Below are positions 20,701 through 27,188 of a DNA stretch of 27,188 bases, piece after piece. The position numbers and the translations under genes are program-made. The stretch spans positions 54,911 to 82,098 of the forward strand of contig KN882747.1 in the NCBI GenBank assembly GCA_000934455.1, read 5' to 3'. Source of the stretch: Apostichopus parvimensis. Taxonomy: Eukaryota; Echinodermata; Holothuroidea; Aspidochirotida; Stichopodidae. A model generated the notes under the pieces. It had not been told where the DNA came from. It searched no databases and saw only the letters and a list, made by a program, of their open reading frames with translations. Numbering within the stretch: the stretch's first letter is position 1; every line of letters starts with the position of its first letter.

Positions 20701-23700
20701 ATGGAAACATTTCAGTTGCAGCTAAGATATTATGTTAACTACATTTGTTTTTCTGTTTAGTACATGTATGTTCTAACCTAGAACGGTAACTTTTACTTAT
20801 ACTGTTTACTTTTAGCTGTTACAATTATGCAGATTTTTATGTGTTGCCGTCGACATATACATCAAGAAACTGTGTGTAAGTCAGACTGTGAGTCGATACT
20901 GGACCGAATATACACTTGTTTGATGTTCAGGTGAAGTAAAAATGTCATTCAATAATAGTATCAATCAATAAGAGTGACAAAGTGAACGTTAACCTAACAG
21001 CACTTTCCATGGTTCTTTTGTGGTTGTAATTCTATATGGGGAATGCTTTTGTATGAGTTACCGGTTGACGTCACTTTCCTATTTCACTTCTTTGCAAATT
21101 CAAGATGTTATCCAACCTATATTAGTGAGAGGGACCTGTCCTGATGATTTTGTGGTAGATGCAGGAGGCCCAACTGCAGTTGTCGAATGGACGAATCCTA
21201 CATACCAAGACAGAACCACTAATGAGGACGTACCGGTTCGTTGTAGTCATGAATCTGGCCAAACGTACGGTATAACAGTTTATCCCATAGTGTGTGAACC
21301 GGATATAACAACAAACTTCGAGTACGAAATCTGTGAATTTACCGTCACTGTACAGCGTAAGCTAATCTTCATGCGAACAAGTTCAGAACATTTATTATGT
21401 TGGCATTTAACAATTACCTTTTATGAAATGTTGAATTAGAACGAAACACAAAAGCGCCGGTGTTAAATTTTCGAACCGCGGCTTTTTAATTTAATTTTAC
21501 AACTAATGATTTATTAGTTAGAGCACAATTTCTTGACAGTCACTCAAAATGTTTCTTTCACAAAAGAAATGACACAACAACCATCTACATTCATATTACA
21601 ACTTTAAGATAACAGAGTTCCTATTTGTTTGCATATACAGATGCCGCTTGTCCACTACTCCGCCCTCCTCTTCATGGAAGTCTTGCGCTTCATAAGTCGT
21701 CATTTGCAGAAATAGCCTTCCAACAATGTCAAGAAGGATGGGATGTTCCCAGCATTGCAAGGTCAGAAAGTTACACTGGAGAATTCCATTGTTCCTTTGG
21801 GGAAGATTGGCAGCCGATGACAGTCTACGATTGTTCAAGTGAGAAAAATAAATTATGAACAATATGTTTCCTTTTGAATTTGTTTCAGCTTTGATTTCAT
21901 CTGATGTATAAATATCTGACAACACTTGCCGTCTGCAAGAAAATTATTTGGCTCTCAATGCCTTCTGAACTGATATATGATATGTGATTCTTATCTCGCA
22001 CTGATTTCTGTTCACTGTATATCATTAATTACAGATATTAGTCGTATCATATGTAAAGGCTCAAACTGGTAATACAACCGTTGTAATAGTGGCAACCTCT
22101 AATTCATCACTGACAGCTATACTTTGCTAGCCGGAATCAATATGTAATGGGTAATATTTTTTGTCAGATATTCTATTTAAAATTTCATTTCACTGCTTAA
22201 AATGAAATTTAGCGAAACAATTCCATTGATGCGATCCATTCTACAGTCAGTTGGTGAAGCCATGTGCACGTAGTTTATGTAATACTAGTGGGGTGTTTCG
22301 ATGACAGAATATGATTGTTTATTAGTATGGCGAAGATACTCCTTTTTGATTCATTATTGGAATCTTCTGTGAATGCATCTGGATAAGGCAAATGTAAGGA
22401 TGTCTTCAGCAATTCAGCTGGTAATATTTTGTTTTCAATTAAATATTTAACTGAATTACTTGCAGATTTAACTGGTACTTTTAAAGTTAAAGTTGCATTT
22501 CGTTAAAATTATAAATACACATAATTTGACAACTGCAAGTAAAATCCAAATATATCAGTTTTCAAGGATAAATCAACAGAAATATAAGAATAGGAAGTTA
22601 AACCTTTTAAAGAACATTTTCCGTCATGACATCACAGTCATTCTACTCACATTATTGGGTTTAAATAAATTGCTGAGAGTTTAACAACTTAACTGTACTC
22701 CACGTTAGGTCAGATAGGCCTGTAAAATATTCAGCAAATTCTATTCTTTTTTACTGTAGCCGATAATGTTCATCATTCAGTTTTAGTTTTCACATGTGTA
22801 TAAAACTTGTCGGTAGGCCAATATTCGTCTTCTTCAAAAATTTAGGAATTCGTAAAATGTTATTGTACTAAACCCATAAAGCAAACTTGTGCTCACAAAA
22901 TAAGATAATTTATAAAATAATTGCTAACATTTTAAACAAAATAACTGTCCTTTTTCCCCAAAAGATTTAAGATTGCATTTCGCGAGTTAAAGACAAGGTA
23001 TGGTTCTCATTTTAACATTACAGAACATTATTTCGTTTCCATATTCTCACATATTTCCTCAACGAGAATATCTGTTTAACCTAATCATACTGTTGCTGGA
23101 AATATTTACTATTGCCAAGTAAGAATTCATTGCACCAGCTTGCGTAACTGACCTACTGTCATATTTACTTAAAAATCATAAAGTGGACCGCGAAATAGAA
23201 TATCAATATTATTTTAAACTATGTCTTAACATTAAATCTTAATCTATGTTGTCACCTAATACTTGCCGATAGCGACCAATCCTTTCAAACGTTGGTGTAC
23301 TAACAATCTAGCTTTAAGTCAAATATATTGTGATAATACAAGTATGTAAAAAAAACATTTATTGTAAAAGAGAAGTGTAGAGTTTTCATGAGTGGATCAA
23401 ACTACTGGTAAGATCCCACACCACATACGTGCTGCCTAATACAATCATAATGATATGACCTGTATCAAGCTTGATTAAAAATTATTGAAGGTTCTAATGG
23501 AAGGGCGTACAGACTGCAGCAATTTCCACTGAAATGGTGTTTGCAAGTAATGACTTAACAGCTATTGTGTAGTGCATTGATTCAGTAACTGAATCCCCTT
23601 TGATCACCCCACGCACACACTCTTTCATTCTCGGATTTATTTCTCTCGATGCCATCATTTGAACACCTTTATGATACCGTAACAAGCACCATGGAAGAAA

Positions 23701-26451
23701 TATAATTAATTTTGTTTACTAAACTCTGCATCGTCATCCATTTCAGCTTATGTTGCTGAATTGTGTTTTAATAATTTTCTTATGTAGGAACAACTCGTCC
23801 CGGTAGGATGAGGATACTGAATGAGCTTCAATATTATTCTGGTAATTGTGAGGATGATCAGACGAAGAGAGCCATTGCTAATAACTTCGTACAGCAAATT
23901 AACCAGCAAACTACAAATCCGAATCTCCAAGACGTGTGGAACAATTGTGTTTCTTGTGGAGTAGAAGATGTGACGGTTGAGTGTGGAATGGAATCTAGAC
24001 GACGAAAACGCGATACCGCTGCTTCCTCGGATGAATTTGTGCTTGATATCAAATTTTATCTTGCGATCGATGTACCAGCAAGTAATTCGCATGAAGAAGA
24101 TCTCGGGAAATTATTTGGAATGGAAGACTTACTATTGGACTTATCAGACGAAATAGCTTACCAAGTCACAGAGGGGCAAATTGTCCCGGAGGTAGAGTAT
24201 AAATTGTATTTAGCAAGATTTTTGCCATCTTGTTACCAAGTCAAACTAACAAAGCAAACAGCTATAACCACATTATGTTAAGTTCAACGCCATTCCCTCT
24301 TTAATCAAATGTCAAATTACATCAAGTGTTCAAAGTACGAAGTTTGTACATTTTACAAATGCAATGTTTAAAGCTATAGGTCAATGTTTTACAATGTTAT
24401 CAGGTACCAGGACTTCAGCTTACGCTGCACGATGTACCCATCATATACCACGAAGTTTATCCAGTTTGCGAGTCAGGGTTTGCCAGTAATAGAGCAAAAC
24501 TGAATTGTGGTAAGTATAAAAATTGTTATGTGGCCTCTGAAAATTCAAAGATACTACATCTTGAATCAGTGAAATAAGTAAGAATTATATATTTGGGAGG
24601 ATCTTTTTGGGGGGCCAATTCTGTGACTACTTTCTAATTTTCTGGAAGGCGTGTATTAAAAATTGTTGACGTAATTCACTCTAAATGAAGCTTTCCTCTT
24701 GTGTCTCTTGGTTTTAGTTGCTTGTCCAGGGGGAACCTTTAATGATGAGACAGAGAGTGTTTGCATACCTTGCCCAGTTGGCCAATATCAAAATAAGACT
24801 AAACGGACCACCTGCAATGAATGCGATGAGGGCATGTCGACAATCATGGAAGGTTCTGTAAACATTACAGAGTGCATTGGTAGGTGAATATATTTGACAG
24901 TCGTCGTAAGGTAATAAGTTTACAAATGCAAAGTATGTTTGTGTGCATTTTAGATCCTCCTGCATGCAGGAACTCGCAAATAAGCCTTATTGGCTTATCA
25001 AAGCCGCAACAGGGTACAGTTCTAGCACCATTTCTGTTTACTGTCTACACATCTGAAATTCGCTCAACAAACCCTAACTGTACCTTAGTGAAATTTGCTG
25101 ATGACACTGCCTTATTGGTTTGGTTTCTGATGGCAACCATAACATGTACCTTGAACAGATTAGCAGACTCGTAGATTATTGTGATGGAAACTACTTGGAA
25201 TTAAATGTAACTAAAACCAAAGAAATGGTTATTGTTTTTAGAACTAGACATAAGCAAACGATATGATAATTAAAGGTAGTAGTGTTGAAAGTGTAAGTAC
25301 TTACAAATATTTAGGGGTTATAATTGATGATAAATTAAATTGGGGTGAACACATAGATTATGTTGAAAAACGGCTAAAACCAAGATTACACTGCTTACGT
25401 AAGCTGAATTCTTTTAATATAAATCCAGATATTCTCGCCATCTTCTATAACTCCATTATCTGTAGTGTTTGGACCTATTGTATAACTTGCTGGGGAGGTA
25501 ATGCGGGAAGAACCAGCGTAAAGGTTCTGGATGATGTTATTAAAGGTGCTGGTAACATTATTAGGAAAAGTCTGCCGTCAGTGGCCTCGGTCTACGAAAA
25601 TTGTGTACGAGACAAGCTGCTGTCCATGTGGAAAGATCACAGTCACCTTTGCACAATCATCTAACCAGCCGTATCATTGCTCGTAGCTAGATTGAGGTCG
25701 CTGACGTCACACACAAATATACATCGTTCTTCGTTTATAGGCACTGCCATTCGTGTTCACAACAAGAACTTCACGAGGTAGGGGGGGGGGGGTAGCCGTT
25801 TCACTTAGTTGCGCTGTTGGAGCTAGTTAGTGCATATTTTGTTTAGACTGTAACTTGTACAGTATCAGTGGGTTTTTTTTTGGTATTTTGTATCATTCAT
25901 TGTATAAATGTTCTTTGTATTATGTATCATTCATTGTATTGCTCACCGCAGACATGTAATTTCCTTCTGGGATTCAATAAAGTTGACTTACTTACTACTT
26001 ACTAGAGCTGACCGAAGTCAGTCTCTTAGATTCACATTTAGTATCCATGATTATAAATTGTCAATTTACAACAACTCTGTAACTGAACGACTTACATTAA
26101 TATTGGAGTGACTCAAACTGGGGACATTATGATTGGTAGGCATCGGCATTAACCACTCAGGTAACACTCCTAAGTCTTGTCCTGACACCCAAAAAACAGT
26201 TTGACTTATGTTTTTAAACGCCTATCATTCGTCCATTCATGCCTAAAAGTAACATATCAGGAAAGATCTACTAACTTCTTAAAATCATTCATCTATCTTT
26301 TTACCAGACTTGTGCCCAGTAGGTACGTCATCTCCTACAGGATTCCAACCTTGCTCAAGGTGTAATGAGACGTCTGTCCAACCTCAGATTGGACAGCAAA
26401 GCTGCCTGCCTTGTGGCGAGGGGACAATGAAATCCCAGACCTCTGAAAAGT
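14723..26451 (+). CDS. Secreted modular protein gene, polydom/SVEP1-like, 3'-incomplete (overview)
   Basis: Nine exons chain in frame: 14723-14783, 20012-20125, 20402-20596, 21105-21356, 21641-21838, 23788-24191, 24404-24509, 24718-24879 and 26308-26451, about 545 codons, leaving in phase 1 and continuing beyond the window. Module order is signal peptide, small Cys-rich unit, sushi (CCP), HYR, sushi-like, a long paired-Cys exon with a dibasic site, then GCC2_GCC3 modules. HYR next to CCPs followed by GCC2_GCC3 (TKE) repeats is the layout of the middle of SVEP1/polydom, an extracellular-matrix adhesion protein binding integrin. Here there is no VWA domain before them, so this is not a simple orthologue. 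All junctions except the one between exons 6 and 7 (phase 0) are phase 1. Intron 1 is about 5.2 kb and filled with LINE remnants. An exon-like stub at 24954 is treated separately. The gene name is not assigned because the protein is incomplete and could be a lineage-specific HYR/sushi protein. Confidence 0.8.
15021..16512 (+). mobile_element. L1/Tx1-like LINE remnant (C-terminal half), sense to the gene
   Basis: The frame at 15021-15242 reads SQRDLTPLGKITIVITLGLS and then LSHVSLDSPVAFIDDLEGTIFKFICGG, the conserved region after the reverse transcriptase palm in L1/Tx1-type elements. In shifting frames this continues as GLKCTWVK (near 15330) and a YVGDLL-like block (near 15595). Near 16024-16077 is LCTFCEQQENTSSHLFWDC, the C-terminal Cys-Cys-His-Cys knuckle of these elements. 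Several frameshifts and stops show that it is dead. The 3' end is probably the AATAAGAAGAAGAAG-rich tail at about 16485-16512. The 5' boundary is not visible. Confidence 0.75.
16485..16512 (+). repeat. AAG-rich microsatellite, probable LINE tail
   Basis: Four AAG units followed by a purine tract directly end the + strand Tx1-like remnant. A similar short AAG run (about 18500-18511) sits just beyond the outer edge of the opposite copy. Confidence 0.6.
16760..18450 (-). mobile_element. L1/Tx1-like LINE remnant, antisense, internally deleted
   Basis: On the - strand 18154-18438 reads LSRGDITFISKPNKDSTLL followed by HYRPIALLHTDHKI, the opening blocks of an L1/Tx1-type reverse transcriptase. The next recognisable part, at 17596-17859, is already C-terminal (FIKSLKCTWIKRYCNYMNGL and WKLFFDIALG). 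LIWDC near 16985-17005 marks the degraded zinc knuckle. The palm with the catalytic FADD-type core is absent, so the copy has a large internal deletion as well as frameshifts. It faces the + strand copy at 15021-16512 tail to tail and shares the KCTW and WDC blocks with it. Confidence 0.7.
19238..19298. repeat. Imperfect CTCCTCGGC tandem, polypyrimidine tract
   Basis: Units close to CTCCTCCTCGGC recur from about 19258, flanked by CACCAC and a C run. The - strand frame through it reads as a glutamate-rich string (EEAEEEAEEG), which is a by-product of the repeat, not evidence of a gene. Confidence 0.6.
20012..20125 (+). CDS. Exon 2: short cysteine-rich module
   Basis: The acceptor CGAACAG gives 114 bases with phase 1-1 and completes the glycine codon begun in exon 1. 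The 38 residues include GSEFECNGQPSKVCYYAEG and RSATCCFNVQCSS, with cysteines spaced C-x7-C-x12-CC-x4-C. It is a small disulphide-type extracellular unit that I cannot assign to a known family. An AG 14 bases upstream (19996-19997) is nearer to the pyrimidine tract but would shift the frame, so the CAG was preferred. The donor is CAA then GTAAGT. Confidence 0.7.
20402..20596 (+). CDS. Exon 3: sushi/CCP domain
   Basis: Acceptor TTTTATACAG, donor CAAC then GTAAGC, 195 bases, phase 1-1. The frame reads IECSEIGEIDGG, then GSVCTFQCDDGFILEGPP, VCEESG and a final EWTNDKPTCQ. Conserved features of the sushi (complement control protein) fold are present: four cysteines, C.F.CDDGF.L.G, a tryptophan near the end and a terminal P.C. 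An extra cysteine near VDCTNG may pair with one in a neighbouring module. Sushi modules mediate protein-protein contacts in complement and adhesion proteins. Confidence 0.9.
21105..21356 (+). CDS. Exon 4: HYR domain
   Basis: Acceptor TTGCAAATTCAAG and donor CAGC then GTAAGC bound 252 bases, phase 1-1. The frame contains GTCPDDFVVDAGGPTAVVEW, then TNPTYQD, CSHESGQTYGITVYPIVCEP and ends CEFTVTVQ. This is the HYR (hyalin repeat) pattern: CP.d..v.a, V.W..P...D, C...SG, and a closing C.F.V.V. HYR is an immunoglobulin-like adhesion module, abundant in echinoderms (hyalin) and in SVEP1. The usual long GttxVxYxaxD turn is altered here to ITVYPIVCEPDITT, with an added cysteine. Confidence 0.92.
21641..21838 (+). 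CDS. Exon 5: second sushi-like domain
   Basis: Acceptor TTTGCATATACAG, donor TCAA then GTGAGA, 198 bases, phase 1-1. The frame gives ACPLLRPPLHGSLALHKSSF, then FQQCQEGWDVP and GEFHCSFGEDWQPMTVYDC. The C.....P..G, Q.GW and closing C....W.P....C follow the sushi plan, with four cysteines. It sits directly after the HYR exon, as in SVEP1, where a sushi module follows the HYR modules. Confidence 0.85.
21839..23787 (+). other. Intron 5 (about 1.95 kb), no further exon recognised
   Basis: The intron runs from a GTGAGA donor to a TTATGTAG acceptor. Nothing in it has paired cysteines or a phase-1 splice pair that I could support. A small module hidden here cannot be excluded. Confidence 0.6.
23788..24191 (+). 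CDS. Exon 6: long extracellular region with furin-type site
   Basis: Acceptor TTTTCTTATGTAG, 404 bases, starts in phase 1 and ends on a whole codon at CCGGAG then GTAGAG. It encodes about 134 residues with MRILNELQYYSGNCEDDQ, a NNCVSCGVEDVTVECG stretch holding three of its four cysteines, then RRRKR (23997-24011) directly before DTAASSDEF, and an acidic/hydrophobic half including EEDLGKLFGMEDLLLDLSDE. The YYSG.C... then C..C......V.CG layout resembles the segment between the HYR/sushi block and the GCC2_GCC3 repeats of polydom/SVEP1. RRRKR matches the furin consensus, so the secreted protein may be cut here. The open frame continues past the chosen donor to a stop at 24281; a weaker donor at CAA-GTCAAA also keeps phase 0. 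Confidence 0.75.
24404..24509 (+). CDS. Exon 7: linker leading into the GCC2_GCC3 modules
   Basis: The acceptor TTATCAG then GTACC gives 106 bases, phase 0 in and phase 1 out at a strong donor (TGTG then GTAAGT). It reads VPGLQLTLHDVPIIYHEVYP, then VCESGFASNRAKLNC. The C.SGF......LNC ending is the usual lead-in to the first GCC2_GCC3 module, which follows in exon 8. An alternative acceptor (TACCAG, 6 bases later) would keep the frame and delete two residues. Confidence 0.65.
24718..24879 (+). CDS. Exon 8: GCC2_GCC3 (ephrin-receptor-like/TKE) module
   Basis: Acceptor CTTGGTTTTAG, donor ATTG then GTAGGTG, 162 bases, phase 1-1. The frame reads ACPGGTFNDETESVCIPCPV, then GQYQNKTKRTTCNECDEG and ECIG. 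The CP.GTF......C..CP.G.Y.....TTC..C..G order is diagnostic of the GCC2_GCC3 family found in SVEP1, SCUBE proteins and ephrin receptors. Two NxT/NxS-type glycosylation sites (NKT, NIT) are visible. Confidence 0.9.
24954..25174 (+). CDS. Exon-like stub running in frame into LINE reverse transcriptase (possible chimeric exon)
   Basis: A clean acceptor (TGTGTGCATTTTAG) at 24952-24953 is followed in phase 1, the phase leaving exon 8, by DPPACRNSQISLIG. The same frame then enters reverse transcriptase sequence, QGTVLAPFLFTVYTSEI and the KFADDTA core, and stops at 25172-25174. Either this is a host exon interrupted by the LINE at about 24985-25005, or an exon-like start created by chance at the insertion. 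If used, the transcript would end in a truncated secreted protein with a reverse-transcriptase-derived tail; skipping it restores the exon 8 to exon 10 phase. I cannot tell which from sequence alone. Confidence 0.35.
24990..26003 (+). mobile_element. 5'-truncated LINE fragment in sense orientation inside the gene
   Basis: The fragment begins within the reverse transcriptase at QGTVLAPF, carries the FADD catalytic core (25094-25105), shifts frame, then continues with LELNVTKTKEMV (near 25195) and, at 25263-25664, with YKYLGVIIDDKLNWGEHI and FYNSIICSVWTYCITCWGG. A degraded HPLHN-like C-terminus lies near 25640-25760. An AATAAA (25976-25981) is followed by GTTGACTTACTTACTACTTACTA, a tandem ACTT tail (25983-26003). 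This has the same plan as the element at 514-1177, though the proteins differ. Frameshifts after the FADD core make it non-functional. No target-site duplication was recognised. Confidence 0.85.
25976..26003 (+). terminator. LINE-supplied polyadenylation signal and tandem tail
   Basis: AATAAA at 25976-25981 and the following ACTT repeats lie in the same orientation as the host gene, downstream of the exon-like stub at 24954. It could serve as an alternative 3' end for a shortened transcript; this is inference. Confidence 0.45.
26308..26451 (+). CDS. Second GCC2_GCC3 module exon
   Basis: Acceptor TATCTTTTTACCAG, donor AAGT then GTGAGT, 144 bases, phase 1-1. The frame reads LCPVGTSSPTGFQPCSRC, then QIGQQSCLPCGEGTMKSQ and ends TSEKC. 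The CP.GT....G..PC..C......G...C..C..G pattern is again GCC2_GCC3, a little shorter than the exon 8 copy. It joins exon 8 in frame if the stub at 24954 is skipped. The protein continues beyond the window. Confidence 0.88.
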
Positions 26452-27188
26452 GTGAGTATTGATTTATAAAAGGTAATTGTAGCATTGCACAAAATATATC
26501 AGACATGGTGCTGATCATGATAACTTCTGATGAGTAAGCGTAATTTATTTTCAAATCATGTGACGATTCACCGGGTACTCATAGCTAGTACAGTAACTAC
26601 TAGTGCCACCTGTATTACATGTTATCGTGTTACGAACACAAAGTAGTAATTACTGATGCACGGTTGTTGGTCATGAACAGTAGCTGCTGTACCAACCATT
26701 TATTGCGAGTTCATTAATAAGCAATTCCAAAATGAAGTTGTTTTTAGTCGTTTTAAGCTAATGGTAGCCTATGGATAGACCAGAATATGGCCTTTCTTCG
26801 TTCTTGGCTTGGCGAGTTGGATTAATTTTAAAAGAGGTGTCAATTGGAATCAAGCGGAACCGTACCTTCTTTACTTCATCTCGTAGGCTTTCTTATCTTT
26901 CATAGACTCCTTGTCCAATCGCCCAGTCCTTTGTCTTACATGGGAACACGTTAACAACTGTGCAGTTTTAACAGCTGTAACATATGTTACCGTGTTTCTA
27001 ACACAAAGTATTTAGGTGCCGATGCACGGTTGTGGGACATGACAAGTAGTTGATGTAACAGCTATGAGTATCGGCCGGAAGATTGCCACACCCTGAAAGA
27101 ATATTTAACAAGTGTGAGACATTGATAATATTTTACAAGTAGGTTACCTATAATACCCGTTGAAGGATGATCACATCAATTTGATCCC
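26452..27188 (+). other. Start of the next intron, with a diverged repeat pair
   Basis: No further exon with matching phase and both splice sites was found before the window ends. Two similar segments at 26609-26695 and 26974-27060 are described separately. Confidence 0.55.
26609..27060 (+). repeat. Diverged direct repeat pair (about 85 bp each, about 365 bp apart)
   Basis: Both copies (26609-26695 and 26974-27060) share an ACAT.TTA.CGTGTT block, an AACACAAAGTA block, a GATGCACGGTTGT block and CATGA.AGTAG, in the same order with small indels. They look like two old copies of a short dispersed repeat or a local duplication in the intron. Confidence 0.75.

Noticed and set aside
20394..20710. 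- strand frames across the sushi exon
   Set aside because: They are antisense shadows of exon 3, whose + strand reading has the sushi cysteines and matching splice phases.
23494..24092. - strand frames around exon 6 of the secreted gene
   Set aside because: Antisense or intronic frames with no domain; the + strand reading of 23788-24191 is clearly the coding one.
25908..26111. Open frame just after the LINE tail, considered as the second half of a host exon split by the LINE
   Set aside because: It has no domain, ends at a stop with no donor before it, and no target-site duplication links it to the stub at 24954.
26915..27010. Possible further exon after TTTCATAG
   Set aside because: The phase-1 frame has no module-like cysteine pattern, no donor was found before the stop, and it overlaps the diverged repeat copy.
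1..27188. CRISPR array, operon, rRNA or tRNA genes
   Set aside because: No regularly spaced identical repeats with unique spacers, no operon-like gene packing, and no tRNA or rRNA pattern was seen; the window is eukaryotic in character.

Overview
The window looks like nuclear DNA from an invertebrate animal. It is AT-rich, has genes split by large introns, degenerate non-LTR retrotransposons, microsatellites, long homopolymer runs and an 855-base assembly gap (10825-11679). The protein modules (sushi/CCP, HYR, GCC2_GCC3, a death-fold exon) fit a marine deuterostome such as an echinoderm (for example a sea cucumber). That placement is inference from domain content, not from a marker gene.

The best-supported gene is on the + strand from 14723 and runs off the right edge. 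Nine exons can be placed by splice signals and reading phase: signal peptide; short Cys-rich module; sushi; HYR; a second sushi-like module; a long exon with a paired-Cys region and an RRRKR furin-type site; a linker; and two GCC2_GCC3 (ephrin-receptor-like) modules. The order recalls part of the polydom/SVEP1 family of secreted adhesion proteins. Most exons start and end in phase 1, the mark of exon shuffling. In front lie a TATA box, two CCAAT boxes, a CACGTG E-box, upstream ORFs, a 12-bp inverted repeat whose right arm contains the TATA core, and a 134-bp-period direct duplication.

On the left, the - strand carries a weaker gene model (about 3034-5163). One good exon encodes a death-fold (death or death-effector-like) domain and another encodes an LRR-like module; two more exons are tentative. 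No NACHT domain or start exon was found, so it may be a fragment or a small adaptor-type gene.

Much of the rest is retrotransposon debris: a 5'-truncated LINE 3' end (514-1177, -); a longer CR1/Jockey-like LINE with endonuclease and reverse transcriptase remains (7521-10337, -); two L1/Tx1-like LINE remnants facing each other inside intron 1 (15021-16512 + and 16760-18450 -); and a sense-oriented LINE fragment (about 24990-26003, +) lying against an exon-like stub of the secreted-protein gene. There are also a 17-18-bp minisatellite (1821-1985) inside a possible solo LTR (1790-2210) and a diverged repeat pair near the right edge (26609-26695 and 26974-27060).

The most interesting points are the modular secreted gene, the host reading frame that runs from an exon-like acceptor straight into reverse transcriptase sequence carrying its own polyadenylation signal, the TATA-overlapping inverted repeat, and the death-fold exon. 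No prokaryotic system, CRISPR array or RNA gene was seen.
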